This document shows positions 36,527-44,660 of a DNA stretch of 64,000 nucleotides, piece after piece. Below the pieces are notes generated by a model. It had not been told where the DNA came from and ran no database searches. It saw only the letters and a list, made by a program, of their open reading frames with translations. Made by a program: the position numbers and the translations under genes. Numbering within the stretch: position 1 is the first letter of the stretch; each line of letters opens with the position of its first letter. The stretch spans positions 27,366-91,365 of the forward strand of contig CAZMNO010000009.1 of NCBI GenBank assembly GCA_964567685.1, written 5' to 3'. Source of the stretch: UBA5972 sp964567685. GTDB lineage: Bacteria; Pseudomonadota; Alphaproteobacteria; Rhodobacterales; Rhodobacteraceae.

Positions 36527-36583
36527 CGGCGATGCGCGGCGGGCTTGCGCCCTTGGTTCCGCGCGGGTTGCTCGATCTTTGGT
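36527..36583. repeat. Second interspersed repeat type, copy 2
   Basis: It matches the copy at 22863-22921: GCGATGCGCGGCGGGCTTGC, then GCCCTTGGTTCCGCGCGGG. The tail TCTTTGGTGAAAG resembles TCTTTAAAGAATGGTGG of the other copy. Confidence 0.55.
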
Positions 36584-36603
36584 GAAAGTTAACGCACCGG
36601 AGT

Positions 36604-36621
36604 TTTGTTACGGGTAACAAA
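36604..36621. terminator. Inverted repeat TTTGTTAC/GTAACAAA at the rhomboid gene end
   Basis: Eight-base perfect arms with GG between, right after the stop codon of the minus-strand gene that ends at 36623. The 2-base centre is too short for a good RNA loop, so it may be a protein site or a weak terminator. Confidence 0.35.
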
Positions 36622-36622
36622 G

Positions 36623-37324
36623 CTATCTGCGGCGGCGCACCTGATTGAGCCATTGCAGGATGCGCTGGTTGCCGCCGGGTGCGACGAGAAAGGACACCAG
36701 AAAGCCGGTCATAAAACCTGCGATGTCAGCAACCCAGTCATTGCCACCGCCGAACACCAGTTTGAAAAACAGCTGGATGGCCAGAAGCGCTGCGATCAGT
36801 GAAAACGCCCGTATCTGGTTGCTGCCTTCCACCTTAGCCCGCACCCATAACATGAAGGTCAATGCCCCGATCAGCCCGTAAACTGCGGGGTAGGCCCCAA
36901 AAAGCGGTGCTTCCCCGGTCAGAAAGACTGAATAGGCTACCGCCCCGAATATCGTGCTGAGAAGAACAACCAGCACGAAAGCGAGGGACGAAAAGACCTC
37001 GGCAACCATTTTGCCGATGGCCAGCATGAAGACGATTGTGAACGCCGCATGGGTGAAATTGCCGTGGATCAGCGGATAGGTCACGAAACGGATTACAAGT
37101 TCGAACGGGATGCTCCGGTTCTCAATGATCCAGCCTAGCACGCCGTCGAAATAGCCATAGGTGCGGATCGCCTCCAGGCGCCAGCCGCTGGCCTCCGGAC
37201 CGCCCAGAAAGCCTCTTTCAGCCCCCTGCATCATCAACTCGACCGCAGCGATTGCCACACAGGCAAGGATCACCACCGGCGGCAGTGGGTTGAACGGTGG
37301 GGCGTTGTGATCGTCTTCATACAT
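36623..37324 (-). CDS. Rhomboid-fold membrane protein lacking the catalytic residues
   Basis: A 233-residue protein with six to seven membrane helices and a clear rhomboid layout, including the HGNFTHAAFTIVFMLAIG helix. The serine site, normally GASGA.YG, reads GAYPAVYGLIG, so Ser and Gly are replaced by Tyr and Pro. The helix that normally has the catalytic His (WAHIGGF) reads VADIAGFMTG, with Asp in its place. It is therefore predicted to be a pseudoprotease, perhaps a membrane chaperone or adaptor. The ATG at 37324 is used; a GTG at 37375 is an alternative. Confidence 0.85.
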   Translation of the reverse strand: MYEDDHNAPPFNPLPPVVILACVAIAAVELMMQGAERGFLGGPEASGWRLEAIRTYGYFDGVLGWIIENRSIPFELVIRFVTYPLIHGNFTHAAFTIVFMLAIGKMVAEVFSSLAFVLVVLLSTIFGAVAYSVFLTGEAPLFGAYPAVYGLIGALTFMLWVRAKVEGSNQIRAFSLIAALLAIQLFFKLVFGGGNDWVADIAGFMTGFLVSFLVAPGGNQRILQWLNQVRRRR

Positions 37325-37406
37325 GGGCGTGTTTTTCCGTGGTTGACGGGCTTTGGGGGGCAAGCGATAAGGCACGCCAATCTTTTAGTCCAGACAGGAG
37401 AGCCTC

Positions 37407-38462
37407 ATGACCGAGGTTGCCCGCACCGATGGCACCAGCAACCCGGGCTTCAGCCCGCGGGTCTTTTCCGGCATCCAGCCCACCGGCAACCTGACGCTTG
37501 GGAATTACCTTGGCGCGGTGAAGCGGTTTGTGGAAATGCAGGAAAGTGGCATTGAGACCATCTATTGCATGGTTGATCTGCACGCGATCACCACCTGGCA
37601 GGACCCGGCGGACCTCAGGCGGGCGACGCGCGAGCTTGCCGCAGGGTTCATCGCTTCGGGGCTGGATCCGAAGAAATCGATATTATTCAACCAGAGCCAG
37701 GTTCCGGCCCATGCCGAGCTTGGCTGGGTGTTCAATTGTGTGGCGCGCATGGGCTGGCTCAACCGGATGACCCAGTTCAAGGACAAGGCCGGGAAGAACC
37801 GGGAAAACGCCTCGGTCGGTCTTTTTGCCTATCCCAGTCTGATGGCGGCGGATATTCTGATCTATCACACCACGCACGTACCGGTGGGTGAGGATCAGAA
37901 GCAGCATCTGGAACTGACCCGTGATATCGCCATGAAGTTCAACAATGATTTCGGCGTTGATTTCTTTCCCATCACCGAACCGGTGATCGAAGGCGTTGCC
38001 ACGCGTGTTATGAGCCTGCGTGATGGCACAAAGAAAATGTCGAAATCTGACCCGTCCGACATGAGCCGGATCAATCTGACGGATGACGCTGACACGATTG
38101 CCAAAAAGATCCGCAAGGCGAAAACCGATCCTGAGCCCCTGCCCGACACCCTTGAGGGGCTGAAAGACCGGCCCGAGGCGCGTAATCTGATCAATATCTA
38201 TTCCGGTCTTTCGGGTGAGAGCGCCGAAAAGGTCATTGCCGATCACGCTGGCGCGCAGTTTGGCCAGTTCAAACCCGAGCTGGCAGACCTGGCGGTGGCC
38301 AAGCTGGCACCGATCTCGGCCGAAATGGCACGGTTGATGAATGAACCTGACGAGATCGACCGCATTCTGGGCGATGGCGCGGATCGGGCGGCGGCGATTG
38401 CTGAGCCGATTCTGGCAAAAACCTATGATATTGTCGGCATGGTGCGGTCTCGACAGCGCTGA
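37407..38462 (+). CDS. trpS: Tryptophanyl-tRNA synthetase
   Basis: A 351-residue class I synthetase. The ATP motifs are the HIGH-like TLGNYLGAV (residues 31-39) and KMSKS in KKMSKSDPSDM near residue 212. It charges tRNA-Trp. The SD AGGAGAG precedes the ATG. Its place after the glnD-murJ-rhomboid block agrees with other Rhodobacterales. Confidence 0.96.
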   Translation: MTEVARTDGTSNPGFSPRVFSGIQPTGNLTLGNYLGAVKRFVEMQESGIETIYCMVDLHAITTWQDPADLRRATRELAAGFIASGLDPKKSILFNQSQVPAHAELGWVFNCVARMGWLNRMTQFKDKAGKNRENASVGLFAYPSLMAADILIYHTTHVPVGEDQKQHLELTRDIAMKFNNDFGVDFFPITEPVIEGVATRVMSLRDGTKKMSKSDPSDMSRINLTDDADTIAKKIRKAKTDPEPLPDTLEGLKDRPEARNLINIYSGLSGESAEKVIADHAGAQFGQFKPELADLAVAKLAPISAEMARLMNEPDEIDRILGDGADRAAAIAEPILAKTYDIVGMVRSRQR

Positions 38463-38560
38463 TTTGGCGGGACAGGCCAGAGGTTCAGGGATCCTGACCG
38501 GAGGCACTGGACCTTCCCTGAGCGCAGTGATTAGATGCGCGTCAGTTGAAAGGGATCGCA

Positions 38561-39427
38561 ATGGCCGCTGGTAAGAACATCCACACATATTTCGAAGGCA
38601 CCTGGCATAAGGGCAATGTCCCGATTATGCGGGCGGCAGATCACGGCGCGTGGCTGGGTTCGACCGTTTTTGACGGGGCGCGTTATTTTGAGGGGATGTC
38701 CCCTGATCTGAACGCGCATTGCCAGAGGGTCAACCGGTCTGCCGAATCCCTGGGCATCAATGCCACGCTGAGTGCTGAAGAGATCGAGGCGATTGTGCTG
38801 GAAGGGCTGAAACTTTTCCCCAAAGACACAGCTGTCTATATCCGCCCGATGTATTGGGGCATTGACAGTGGGCTTGCAGGTATCGTGCCCTCGACCGAGG
38901 AAACCGGGTTCTGCGTTTGCCTGGAAGAGATTCCGATGGCCGGGGCCAGCGCCTCGGCAACCCTGACAACCACGCAATATCACCGCCCGATGCTGAGCGA
39001 CGCCGTCGTCAATGCAAAAGCGGGCTGCCTTTATCCGAATAACGCCCGCATGCTGCGCGAAGCACAGGCCAAGGGGTTTTCCAACGCGTTGGTTGCGGAT
39101 GCTCTTGGCAATGTCGCCGAAAGCGCCTCGGCCAATGTGTTTATGGCGCGGGATGATGAAATATTCACACCAGTTGCCAACGGCACTTTCCTTGCCGGCA
39201 TCACCCGGGCGCGGCACATCAAGCTTTTGCGTGGAGCTGGCAAGACAGTCCACGAAACGGTGCTGAGCTTTGATGATTTCCGTCAGGCTGACGAGATTTT
39301 CCTGTCGGGCAACATGTCCAAAGTCACTGCAGTAACCGCGTTTGACGAGGTGAATTACCAGTTGGGGCCGATCACAAGACTGGCGCGCGAGCTTTATTGG
39401 GACTGGGCGCATTCACTGGACTCTTAG
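38561..39427 (+). CDS. ilvE: Branched-chain amino acid aminotransferase (class IV)
   Basis: A 288-residue fold-type IV PLP aminotransferase. The Schiff-base Lys is in AVVNAKAGCLYPNNARM, and GNVAESASANVFMA and GITRARHIKLL bind the cofactor phosphate. It probably transfers amino groups among Leu/Ile/Val; D-amino-acid or other class IV substrates are possible. The ATG at 38561 follows AGGGAT at the right distance. Confidence 0.87.
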   Translation: MAAGKNIHTYFEGTWHKGNVPIMRAADHGAWLGSTVFDGARYFEGMSPDLNAHCQRVNRSAESLGINATLSAEEIEAIVLEGLKLFPKDTAVYIRPMYWGIDSGLAGIVPSTEETGFCVCLEEIPMAGASASATLTTTQYHRPMLSDAVVNAKAGCLYPNNARMLREAQAKGFSNALVADALGNVAESASANVFMARDDEIFTPVANGTFLAGITRARHIKLLRGAGKTVHETVLSFDDFRQADEIFLSGNMSKVTAVTAFDEVNYQLGPITRLARELYWDWAHSLDS

Positions 39428-39528
39428 GTTCTGCACAGCAGGCTCATCATGTCGCAAGGCCAAGCCATTGCTTGCGTCGCTGGCTCAGTTGAGCAATGCT
39501 TTGAACTGCCCAATTCGAAAGGACTCCC

Positions 39529-39984
39529 ATGCGCAAGTTTCTGGTTGTTATGGACAGCTCGACCGAATGCCTCAACGCGATGCGGTTTGCGGCGCTGCGG
39601 GCGGCAAATACCGGCGGCGGAGTGACGATTCTGGCGGTGATTCCGCCCGAAGAGTTCAACCACTGGATCGGGGTCGCCGATATCATGCGCGAAGAAGCCC
39701 GCGAGCGGATCGAAGCACATTTCAACGTGTTTTCAAAACGCATGCGAGAGCGCGAAGGGATTGAGCCGGAACTGGTCATCCGTGAAGGCAAGGCCGAGAC
39801 TGAGATCGTCAACTATATTCAGGACACACCAGATGTCGGCGTTCTGGTGCTTGGTGCCGGAGTTGGCAAAGAGGGGCCAGGGCCGCTGGTTACCCATTTC
39901 CTGCGCTCTTCGGGCACCATGCCCATACCCATTACCATCGTTCCCGGCGCGATGGGCAAGGAAGCGATCATTGCAGTGAGTTGA
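39529..39984 (+). CDS. Universal stress protein (UspA family)
   Basis: A 151-residue single Usp domain. It starts RKFLVVMDSSTECLNAMRFA, and the nucleotide-loop region is VLVLGAGVGKEGPGPLVTHF, a variant of the G-2x-G-9x-G pattern. Such proteins help stress survival by unknown means. Two tandem hairpins follow at 40032-40075. Confidence 0.9.
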   Translation: MRKFLVVMDSSTECLNAMRFAALRAANTGGGVTILAVIPPEEFNHWIGVADIMREEARERIEAHFNVFSKRMREREGIEPELVIREGKAETEIVNYIQDTPDVGVLVLGAGVGKEGPGPLVTHFLRSSGTMPIPITIVPGAMGKEAIIAVS

Positions 39985-40031
39985 TGCTTGGGTCGGATAC
40001 TCTGATTCGACCGTAGTTAACTATGTTCCCA

Positions 40032-40077
40032 AAGTCGCTATGACGCGACTTGCAAAGCGATATCGAAATCGCTTTTG
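40032..40077 (+). terminator. Two tandem hairpins after the usp gene
   Basis: First: AAGTCGC (40032-40038) and GCGACTT (40045-40051). Second: AAAGCGAT (40054-40061) and ATCGCTTT (40068-40075), followed by T. The second has a U-rich 3' arm, as in an intrinsic terminator. They separate the usp gene from the iron-box promoter. Confidence 0.6.
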
Positions 40078-40150
40078 CTGATGGTGCTTTCACGCGCCAG
40101 AAAAAGAACCACAGCGACAGGCAAAACCGGTTGCTCCTCCGGGACCACAG

Positions 40151-40175
40151 GTTCTTTAGAATAATTCTAAAGAAC
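40151..40175. promoter_or_regulatory. Irr-type iron box (perfect 12-base inverted repeat)
   Basis: GTTCTTTAGAAT and ATTCTAAAGAAC flank a single A. The core TTTAGAA-N3-TTCTAAA is what I recall as the consensus of the alphaproteobacterial Irr box (iron control element). It ends one base before a promoter-like TTGACA (40176-40181), with CATATC 17 bases on (40199-40204). So iron/haem status probably controls nfuA through Irr. The regulator itself is not in the window. Confidence 0.75.
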
Positions 40176-40204
40176 TTGACAAAATTGCTTGGGATCGACA
40201 TATC
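40176..40204 (+). promoter_or_regulatory. Candidate sigma-70 promoter of nfuA
   Basis: The -35 is a perfect TTGACA, followed by a 17-base spacer and CATATC as a weak -10. It directly abuts the Irr-type palindrome. Confidence 0.5.
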
Positions 40205-40231
40205 ACAGGTGCAGTTTCCCAAGGACATGTC

Positions 40232-40792
40232 ATGTTTATCCAAACCGAATCCACGCCAAACCCCGCAACGCTGAAGTTCCTGCCGGGGCAAACGGTTCTG
40301 GAGTCTGGCACTGCGGATTATCCTTCTGCCGACAAGGCCGGAAATTCACCGCTCGCCGGGCGGATATTTGCGGTTTCCGGGGTCACCGGGGTGTTCTTTG
40401 GCATCGATTTTGTCACGGTCACCAAGGAAGAAGCGCTGGACTGGAACCACCTGAAACCGGCAATTCTTGGCGCCATAATGGAGCATTTCCAGTCGGGCCA
40501 ACCTGTGATCGAAGGGGTCAATGCACAATCTGGTCATACTGATCATGACGGACCGGACAGCGAGATTGTCAATCAGATCAAGGAATTGCTGGATACACGT
40601 GTGCGCCCTGCTGTGGCTCAGGATGGCGGCGATATCACATTCCACGGGTTTGAGCGGGGTGTTGTCTATCTGGCGATGAAGGGGGCCTGTGCGGGTTGTC
40701 CATCTTCGACCATGACCCTGAAAATGGGGATCGAGAACCTGCTCAGGCACTATATCCCCGAGGTTACCGAGGTGCGCCCGGTTGCAGCCTGA
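40232..40792 (+). CDS. nfuA: NfuA-type Fe-S cluster carrier protein
   Basis: A 186-residue protein with an Nfu N-terminal domain (MFIQTESTPNPATLKFLPG) and a C-terminal NifU-like domain carrying the cluster-binding Cys pair in GACAGCPSSTMTLK. It hands Fe-S clusters to apoproteins. The iron box upstream fits its role. The tsaB start overlaps its end by 11 bases, so nfuA, tsaB and rimI form one operon. Confidence 0.94.
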   Translation: MFIQTESTPNPATLKFLPGQTVLESGTADYPSADKAGNSPLAGRIFAVSGVTGVFFGIDFVTVTKEEALDWNHLKPAILGAIMEHFQSGQPVIEGVNAQSGHTDHDGPDSEIVNQIKELLDTRVRPAVAQDGGDITFHGFERGVVYLAMKGACAGCPSSTMTLKMGIENLLRHYIPEVTEVRPVAA

Positions 40793-41438
40793 ACCACTGA
40801 TACTGGCGTTTGATACATCGGCCGCGCATTGCGCGGTCGCTTTGCTTTTGGGCGATGAAGTTCTGGCAGAGCGCTTTGAAGAAATGCAGCGCGGTCAGGC
40901 GGAAAACCTGTTTCCGCTGCTTGAGGAAACGCTTGCCGCGGCTGGAAAGTCCTTTGCCGATCTCAGTGCCATCGGCGTTGGTACCGGCCCCGGCAACTTT
41001 ACCGGCATTCGCCTGTCGGTTGCCGCCGCGCGCGGTCTGGCCCTGTCGTTGGAAATTCCCGCGATTGGTGTGACGCGCTTTGAAGCCCTCGCTGAAGGAG
41101 TTGAACGCCCGGTGCTGGCCTGTGTTGATGCAAGACGTGATGAGGCCTATCTTGGTTATCTTGATGACGAAGGCGGGGTGGATTACAGGATTGCGCCCGT
41201 CGGCGCGATTCCCGCTGAGTTTAAGGCCAGATCACTTCGTGTCACTGGGTATGGATCGCAAGAAATTGCCGAGTCGCTTGGAGGGGAACCGGTTGTGTCT
41301 GACTACGGTCTTGCCGCAGCAATTGCCCGGATTGCTGCGCGGAGCTATCCAGATGCCACCCTGCGCCCGGCACCACTTTATATCCGCAAGGCAGATGCAG
41401 CCCCCGCGCGCGAAGTCGCACCGGTCATAATGCCATGA
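40782..41438 (+). CDS. tsaB: tRNA threonylcarbamoyladenosine biosynthesis protein TsaB
   Basis: A 218-residue ASKHA-fold protein needed for t6A37 in tRNA, as partner of TsaD. It starts ILAFDTSAAHCAVAL and has the TsaB motif GVGTGPGNFTGIRLSVAAARGL. The start is a TTG at 40782 that overlaps nfuA. The rimI ATG overlaps its stop by 4 bases. Confidence 0.93.
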   Translation: MQPEPLILAFDTSAAHCAVALLLGDEVLAERFEEMQRGQAENLFPLLEETLAAAGKSFADLSAIGVGTGPGNFTGIRLSVAAARGLALSLEIPAIGVTRFEALAEGVERPVLACVDARRDEAYLGYLDDEGGVDYRIAPVGAIPAEFKARSLRVTGYGSQEIAESLGGEPVVSDYGLAAAIARIAARSYPDATLRPAPLYIRKADAAPAREVAPVIMP

Positions 41439-41854
41439 ATCCGGTTGAACTGGCGGTTTTGCACGCACGCTGTTTCACCACACCCCGGCCCTGGTCGGAA
41501 AATGAATTCCGCGATTTGCTGACCTCAGATCAGGTTTTCCTTTGCAACCGGGCCCACGGATTTCTGATTGGCCGGATTGCCGGACCAGAGGCCGAATTGC
41601 TGACACTGGCCGTCGATCCTGATCACAGGCGGCTTGGGACCGGTCGCAGACTTGTCGACGAATTTGAGGAAACGGCCCTTGGCCGGGGTGCCGGGCAGGC
41701 CTTTCTGGAAGTATCCAGCATCAATGATCCGGCGATTTCTCTTTATAAGACCATGGGTTATCGTGAAGTTGGGTATCGCAAAGACTATTACTCGCAGGCA
41801 TCCGGGCAAAAAATTTCGGCCTTGGTGCTGACACGCGATCTTGGTCGAGGCTGA
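41435..41854 (+). CDS. rimI: RimI-type GNAT N-acetyltransferase
   Basis: A 139-residue GNAT enzyme. The acetyl-CoA motif is LAVDPDHRRLGTGRRLVDEF, and the later signature EVSSINDPAISLYKTMGY is typical of RimI. It would acetylate the N-terminus of ribosomal protein S18 or other targets. Its pairing with tsaB is common. Confidence 0.9.
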   Translation: MNPVELAVLHARCFTTPRPWSENEFRDLLTSDQVFLCNRAHGFLIGRIAGPEAELLTLAVDPDHRRLGTGRRLVDEFEETALGRGAGQAFLEVSSINDPAISLYKTMGYREVGYRKDYYSQASGQKISALVLTRDLGRG

Positions 41855-42043
41855 AGCAGATTCCGTAAGGCAACTGTCCTTTGGCATCTTCATTTCTTGA
41901 ATATTCGGTAAAAAAAACAGTTGACCCTCATTCGGCCCTTCGGTCTTAATTACTCATGGTCATCTGCTGATCTGAGCAATGTGCGCTTTCAGTCTGCGCT
42001 GAGCGCCCCCGCTCAATGAACGAATAATCAACGGGAGAGAAAA

Positions 42044-43048
42044 ATGTCCTTTATGAAAGTTATCCTCGGTACAGCCAGCGCACTTGCTGTCACAGCTGTC
42101 GCCGCATTTGCCGAGCCGGCAATCATCTTTGATCTTGGCGGCAAGTTCGACAAATCATTCAACGAGGCCGCCTTTAACGGCGCCAAACGCTGGGCTGAAG
42201 AAACCGGCGGTACGTTCAAGGAAATCGAACTCAGCTCTGAGGCTCAGCGGGAACAGGCGCTGCGTCGGTTCGCCGAGCAGGGCGCCAACCCGGTGATCAC
42301 CACCGGCTTTGCCTTTGCCACCCCGGTGGAAGCGGTGGCCAAAGACTATCCGGACACCAAGTTCGTGAACATCGACGGCTGGTTGCCGGAAGTTCCGGCC
42401 AACGTGCAGCTGATTGGATTTCAGGAGCATCAGGGCTCTTACCTTGTCGGCATGTTGGCGGCCATGTCGTCGAAATCGGGCACCATCGGCTTTATTGGTG
42501 GGATGGACATTCCTCTGATCCGTCACTTTGGCTGTGGCTACGCCCAGGGTGCCAAGGCGGTTAATCCAGACGTCACCATCATCGCCAACATGACAGGCAC
42601 CACGCCTTCGGCCTGGAATGACCCGGTGAAGGGCGCCGAACTGACCAAGGCGCAAATCGCCCAGGGCGCTGACGTGGTTTATGCTGCTGCAGGCGGGACC
42701 GGTGTTGGGGTTCTGCAGACCGCAGCCGATGCAGGTATCTATTCAATCGGCGTCGATTCCAACCAGAACTACCTGCACCCGGGTTCGGTTCTGACCTCAA
42801 TGCTGAAGCGCGTTGACGTGGCGGTTTACAACTCGATGAAAGCCGGTGCTGACATGGAAACCGGTGGTTTCACCGTACTTGGCCTTGCAGAAGACGGCGT
42901 TGGTTATGCGGTTGATGAGCACAATGAATCTCTCCTCAACGCTGATATGATCGCCAAGGTGGAAGATGCCAAAGCCAAGATCATGTCCGGTGATCTTGAG
43001 GTTGTTGCCTACTACGCAAACAACAGCTGCCCTGCGCACGACTTCTAA
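42044..43048 (+). CDS. BMP-family nucleoside-binding lipoprotein/periplasmic protein
   Basis: A 334-residue solute-binding protein with a signal peptide (ending AAFAEP near residue 24) and the BMP family core (IIFDLGGKFDKSFNEAAFNGA; GVDSNQNYLHPGSVLTSMLKR). There is no lipobox Cys, so it is periplasmic. It is first in an ABC importer operon whose last gene is a purine nucleoside phosphorylase, pointing to nucleoside uptake. A strong SD (GGGAGAG) precedes the ATG. A stable hairpin follows it. Confidence 0.9.
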   Translation: MSFMKVILGTASALAVTAVAAFAEPAIIFDLGGKFDKSFNEAAFNGAKRWAEETGGTFKEIELSSEAQREQALRRFAEQGANPVITTGFAFATPVEAVAKDYPDTKFVNIDGWLPEVPANVQLIGFQEHQGSYLVGMLAAMSSKSGTIGFIGGMDIPLIRHFGCGYAQGAKAVNPDVTIIANMTGTTPSAWNDPVKGAELTKAQIAQGADVVYAAAGGTGVGVLQTAADAGIYSIGVDSNQNYLHPGSVLTSMLKRVDVAVYNSMKAGADMETGGFTVLGLAEDGVGYAVDEHNESLLNADMIAKVEDAKAKIMSGDLEVVAYYANNSCPAHDF

Positions 43049-43072
43049 GTTGTCGACAGACTGAAAAACGGG

Positions 43073-43097
43073 GCCGCGCCGATACTACCGGCGCGGC
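43073..43097 (+). terminator. Intra-operon hairpin after the binding-protein gene
   Basis: GCCGCGCCG and CGGCGCGGC are perfect 9-base arms with the loop ATACTAC, followed by TCTCTT. It lies between the binding protein and the ATPase gene of the same operon. It probably limits read-through or protects the upstream mRNA, so the binding protein is made in excess. Confidence 0.65.
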
Positions 43098-43124
43098 TCT
43101 CTTGCAGAAGTAGGGGTGGATCGC

Positions 43125-44660
43125 GTGAATGACGTCGCAGCCATTGAGCTAAAGGGAATTTCCAAGGCATTCGGGCCAGTACAGGCCAACAAGGAAATCA
43201 GCCTCTCCGTCAAGCCCGGAACCGTGCACGGCATTGTCGGTGAAAACGGGGCGGGGAAATCCACGCTGATGTCCATTCTTTACGGATTTTACAAGGCTGA
43301 TGCGGGTGACATATTCATCAACGGCAAACCCACCCTGATCCCCGACAGTCAGGCGGCCATTGCAGCCGGGATCGGCATGGTGCACCAGCATTTCAAGCTG
43401 GTGGAGAACTTCAGTGTTCTGGAAAACGTGATATTGGGGGCCGAAGATGGTGTCTTGCTGAAGCCCGCGCTGGCCAATGCGCGCTCACATCTGGTGGAAC
43501 TGGCCCATGAATACGAGTTGGAAGTAGACCCCGATGCAAAGATCGAGGATTTGTCGGTAGGTCATCAGCAAAGGGTGGAGATCCTGAAAGCCCTCTACCG
43601 CGAGGCGGATATCCTGATTCTGGACGAACCCACAGGGGTTCTGACCCCAAGCGAGGCGGACCATCTGTTTCGCATTTTGCGCAACCTCAGGGACCAGGGC
43701 AAAACCATTATTCTGATCACCCACAAGCTCAGGGAAATCATGGACGCGACCGATACAGTCAGCGTCATGCGTCGAGGCGAGATGACTGCAACGGTTAAAA
43801 CCGCCGATACCAGCCCACCGGAACTGGCCGAACTGATGGTGGGCCGCAAGGTGCTCCTGCGTGTCGACAAGGCGCCGGCCATACCGGGTGAAACCGTCCT
43901 GGAAGTGCGTGATCTGAGGGTTCGGGATGATTTAGGTGTTGAGCGGCTAAAAGGTATTTCCTTTGATGTGAAAGCCGGTGAGATCCTCGGCATTGCGGGG
44001 GTGGCGGGCAACGGCCAGTCAGAGCTTCTGGAAGTGCTGGGCGGTTTCGCCTCAGCCTCCGGTGCCATTCGCATCAATGGGGACGAGATTGATCTGACAG
44101 GCAAGTTTTCCGACGGTCAGTCGCGGCGCGAGCGCGGCATTTCCCATGTGCCGGAAGACCGCCAGAGGCTGGGCCTGATCATGGACTTCATGGCCTGGGA
44201 AAACATGTGCTTTGGTTACCACCACGCGCCGGAATACCAGAAAAGCGCCCTGTTCATGGACAATGAAAAGATCCTTTCAGACACCGAAGGCAAAATGGAA
44301 CGGTTTGACATCCGCCCTCCAAACCCACGCCTGCCAGCCCAGAATTTTTCCGGCGGCAACCAGCAAAAACTGGTGCTGGCGCGCGAGATTGAGCGCAACC
44401 CAGAGGTTTTGCTGGTCGGCCAGCCCACACGCGGCGTGGATATCGGCGCCATTGAATTCATTCACCAGCAGATCGTGGAGTTGCGTGATGCGGGCAAGGC
44501 AATCCTGCTTGTCAGTGTCGAACTGGACGAGATCCTGTCGCTGAGCGACCGTGTGGCGGTGATGTTCGACGGCCATATCATGGGCGAGCGGATCACTGCG
44601 GAGACAGACGAAAAAGAACTGGGCCTGTTGATGGCCGGCATCAGCGGGGAGGCTGCCTGA
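43125..44660 (+). CDS. Nucleoside ABC transporter, tandem ATPase subunit
   Basis: A 511-residue duplicated ABC ATPase of the NupA/YufO or sugar type. The first half has GENGAGKSTL and LSVGHQQRVEILKAL. The second has a degenerate Walker A (GVAGNGQSELL) and FSGGNQQKLVLAREI. The GTG at 43125 has AGGGG 8 bases upstream and is preferred over the GTG at 43116. Its TGA overlaps the ATG of the first permease by one base. Confidence 0.92.
   Translation: MNDVAAIELKGISKAFGPVQANKEISLSVKPGTVHGIVGENGAGKSTLMSILYGFYKADAGDIFINGKPTLIPDSQAAIAAGIGMVHQHFKLVENFSVLENVILGAEDGVLLKPALANARSHLVELAHEYELEVDPDAKIEDLSVGHQQRVEILKALYREADILILDEPTGVLTPSEADHLFRILRNLRDQGKTIILITHKLREIMDATDTVSVMRRGEMTATVKTADTSPPELAELMVGRKVLLRVDKAPAIPGETVLEVRDLRVRDDLGVERLKGISFDVKAGEILGIAGVAGNGQSELLEVLGGFASASGAIRINGDEIDLTGKFSDGQSRRERGISHVPEDRQRLGLIMDFMAWENMCFGYHHAPEYQKSALFMDNEKILSDTEGKMERFDIRPPNPRLPAQNFSGGNQQKLVLAREIERNPEVLLVGQPTRGVDIGAIEFIHQQIVELRDAGKAILLVSVELDEILSLSDRVAVMFDGHIMGERITAETDEKELGLLMAGISGEAA

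Larger units (their letters stand above)
36269..36622. other. 354-base gap between convergent murJ and rhomboid-like gene
   Basis: No supported coding frame. The gap holds a copy of the second interspersed repeat type (36527-36583) and a short perfect inverted repeat (36604-36621). Confidence 0.5.
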
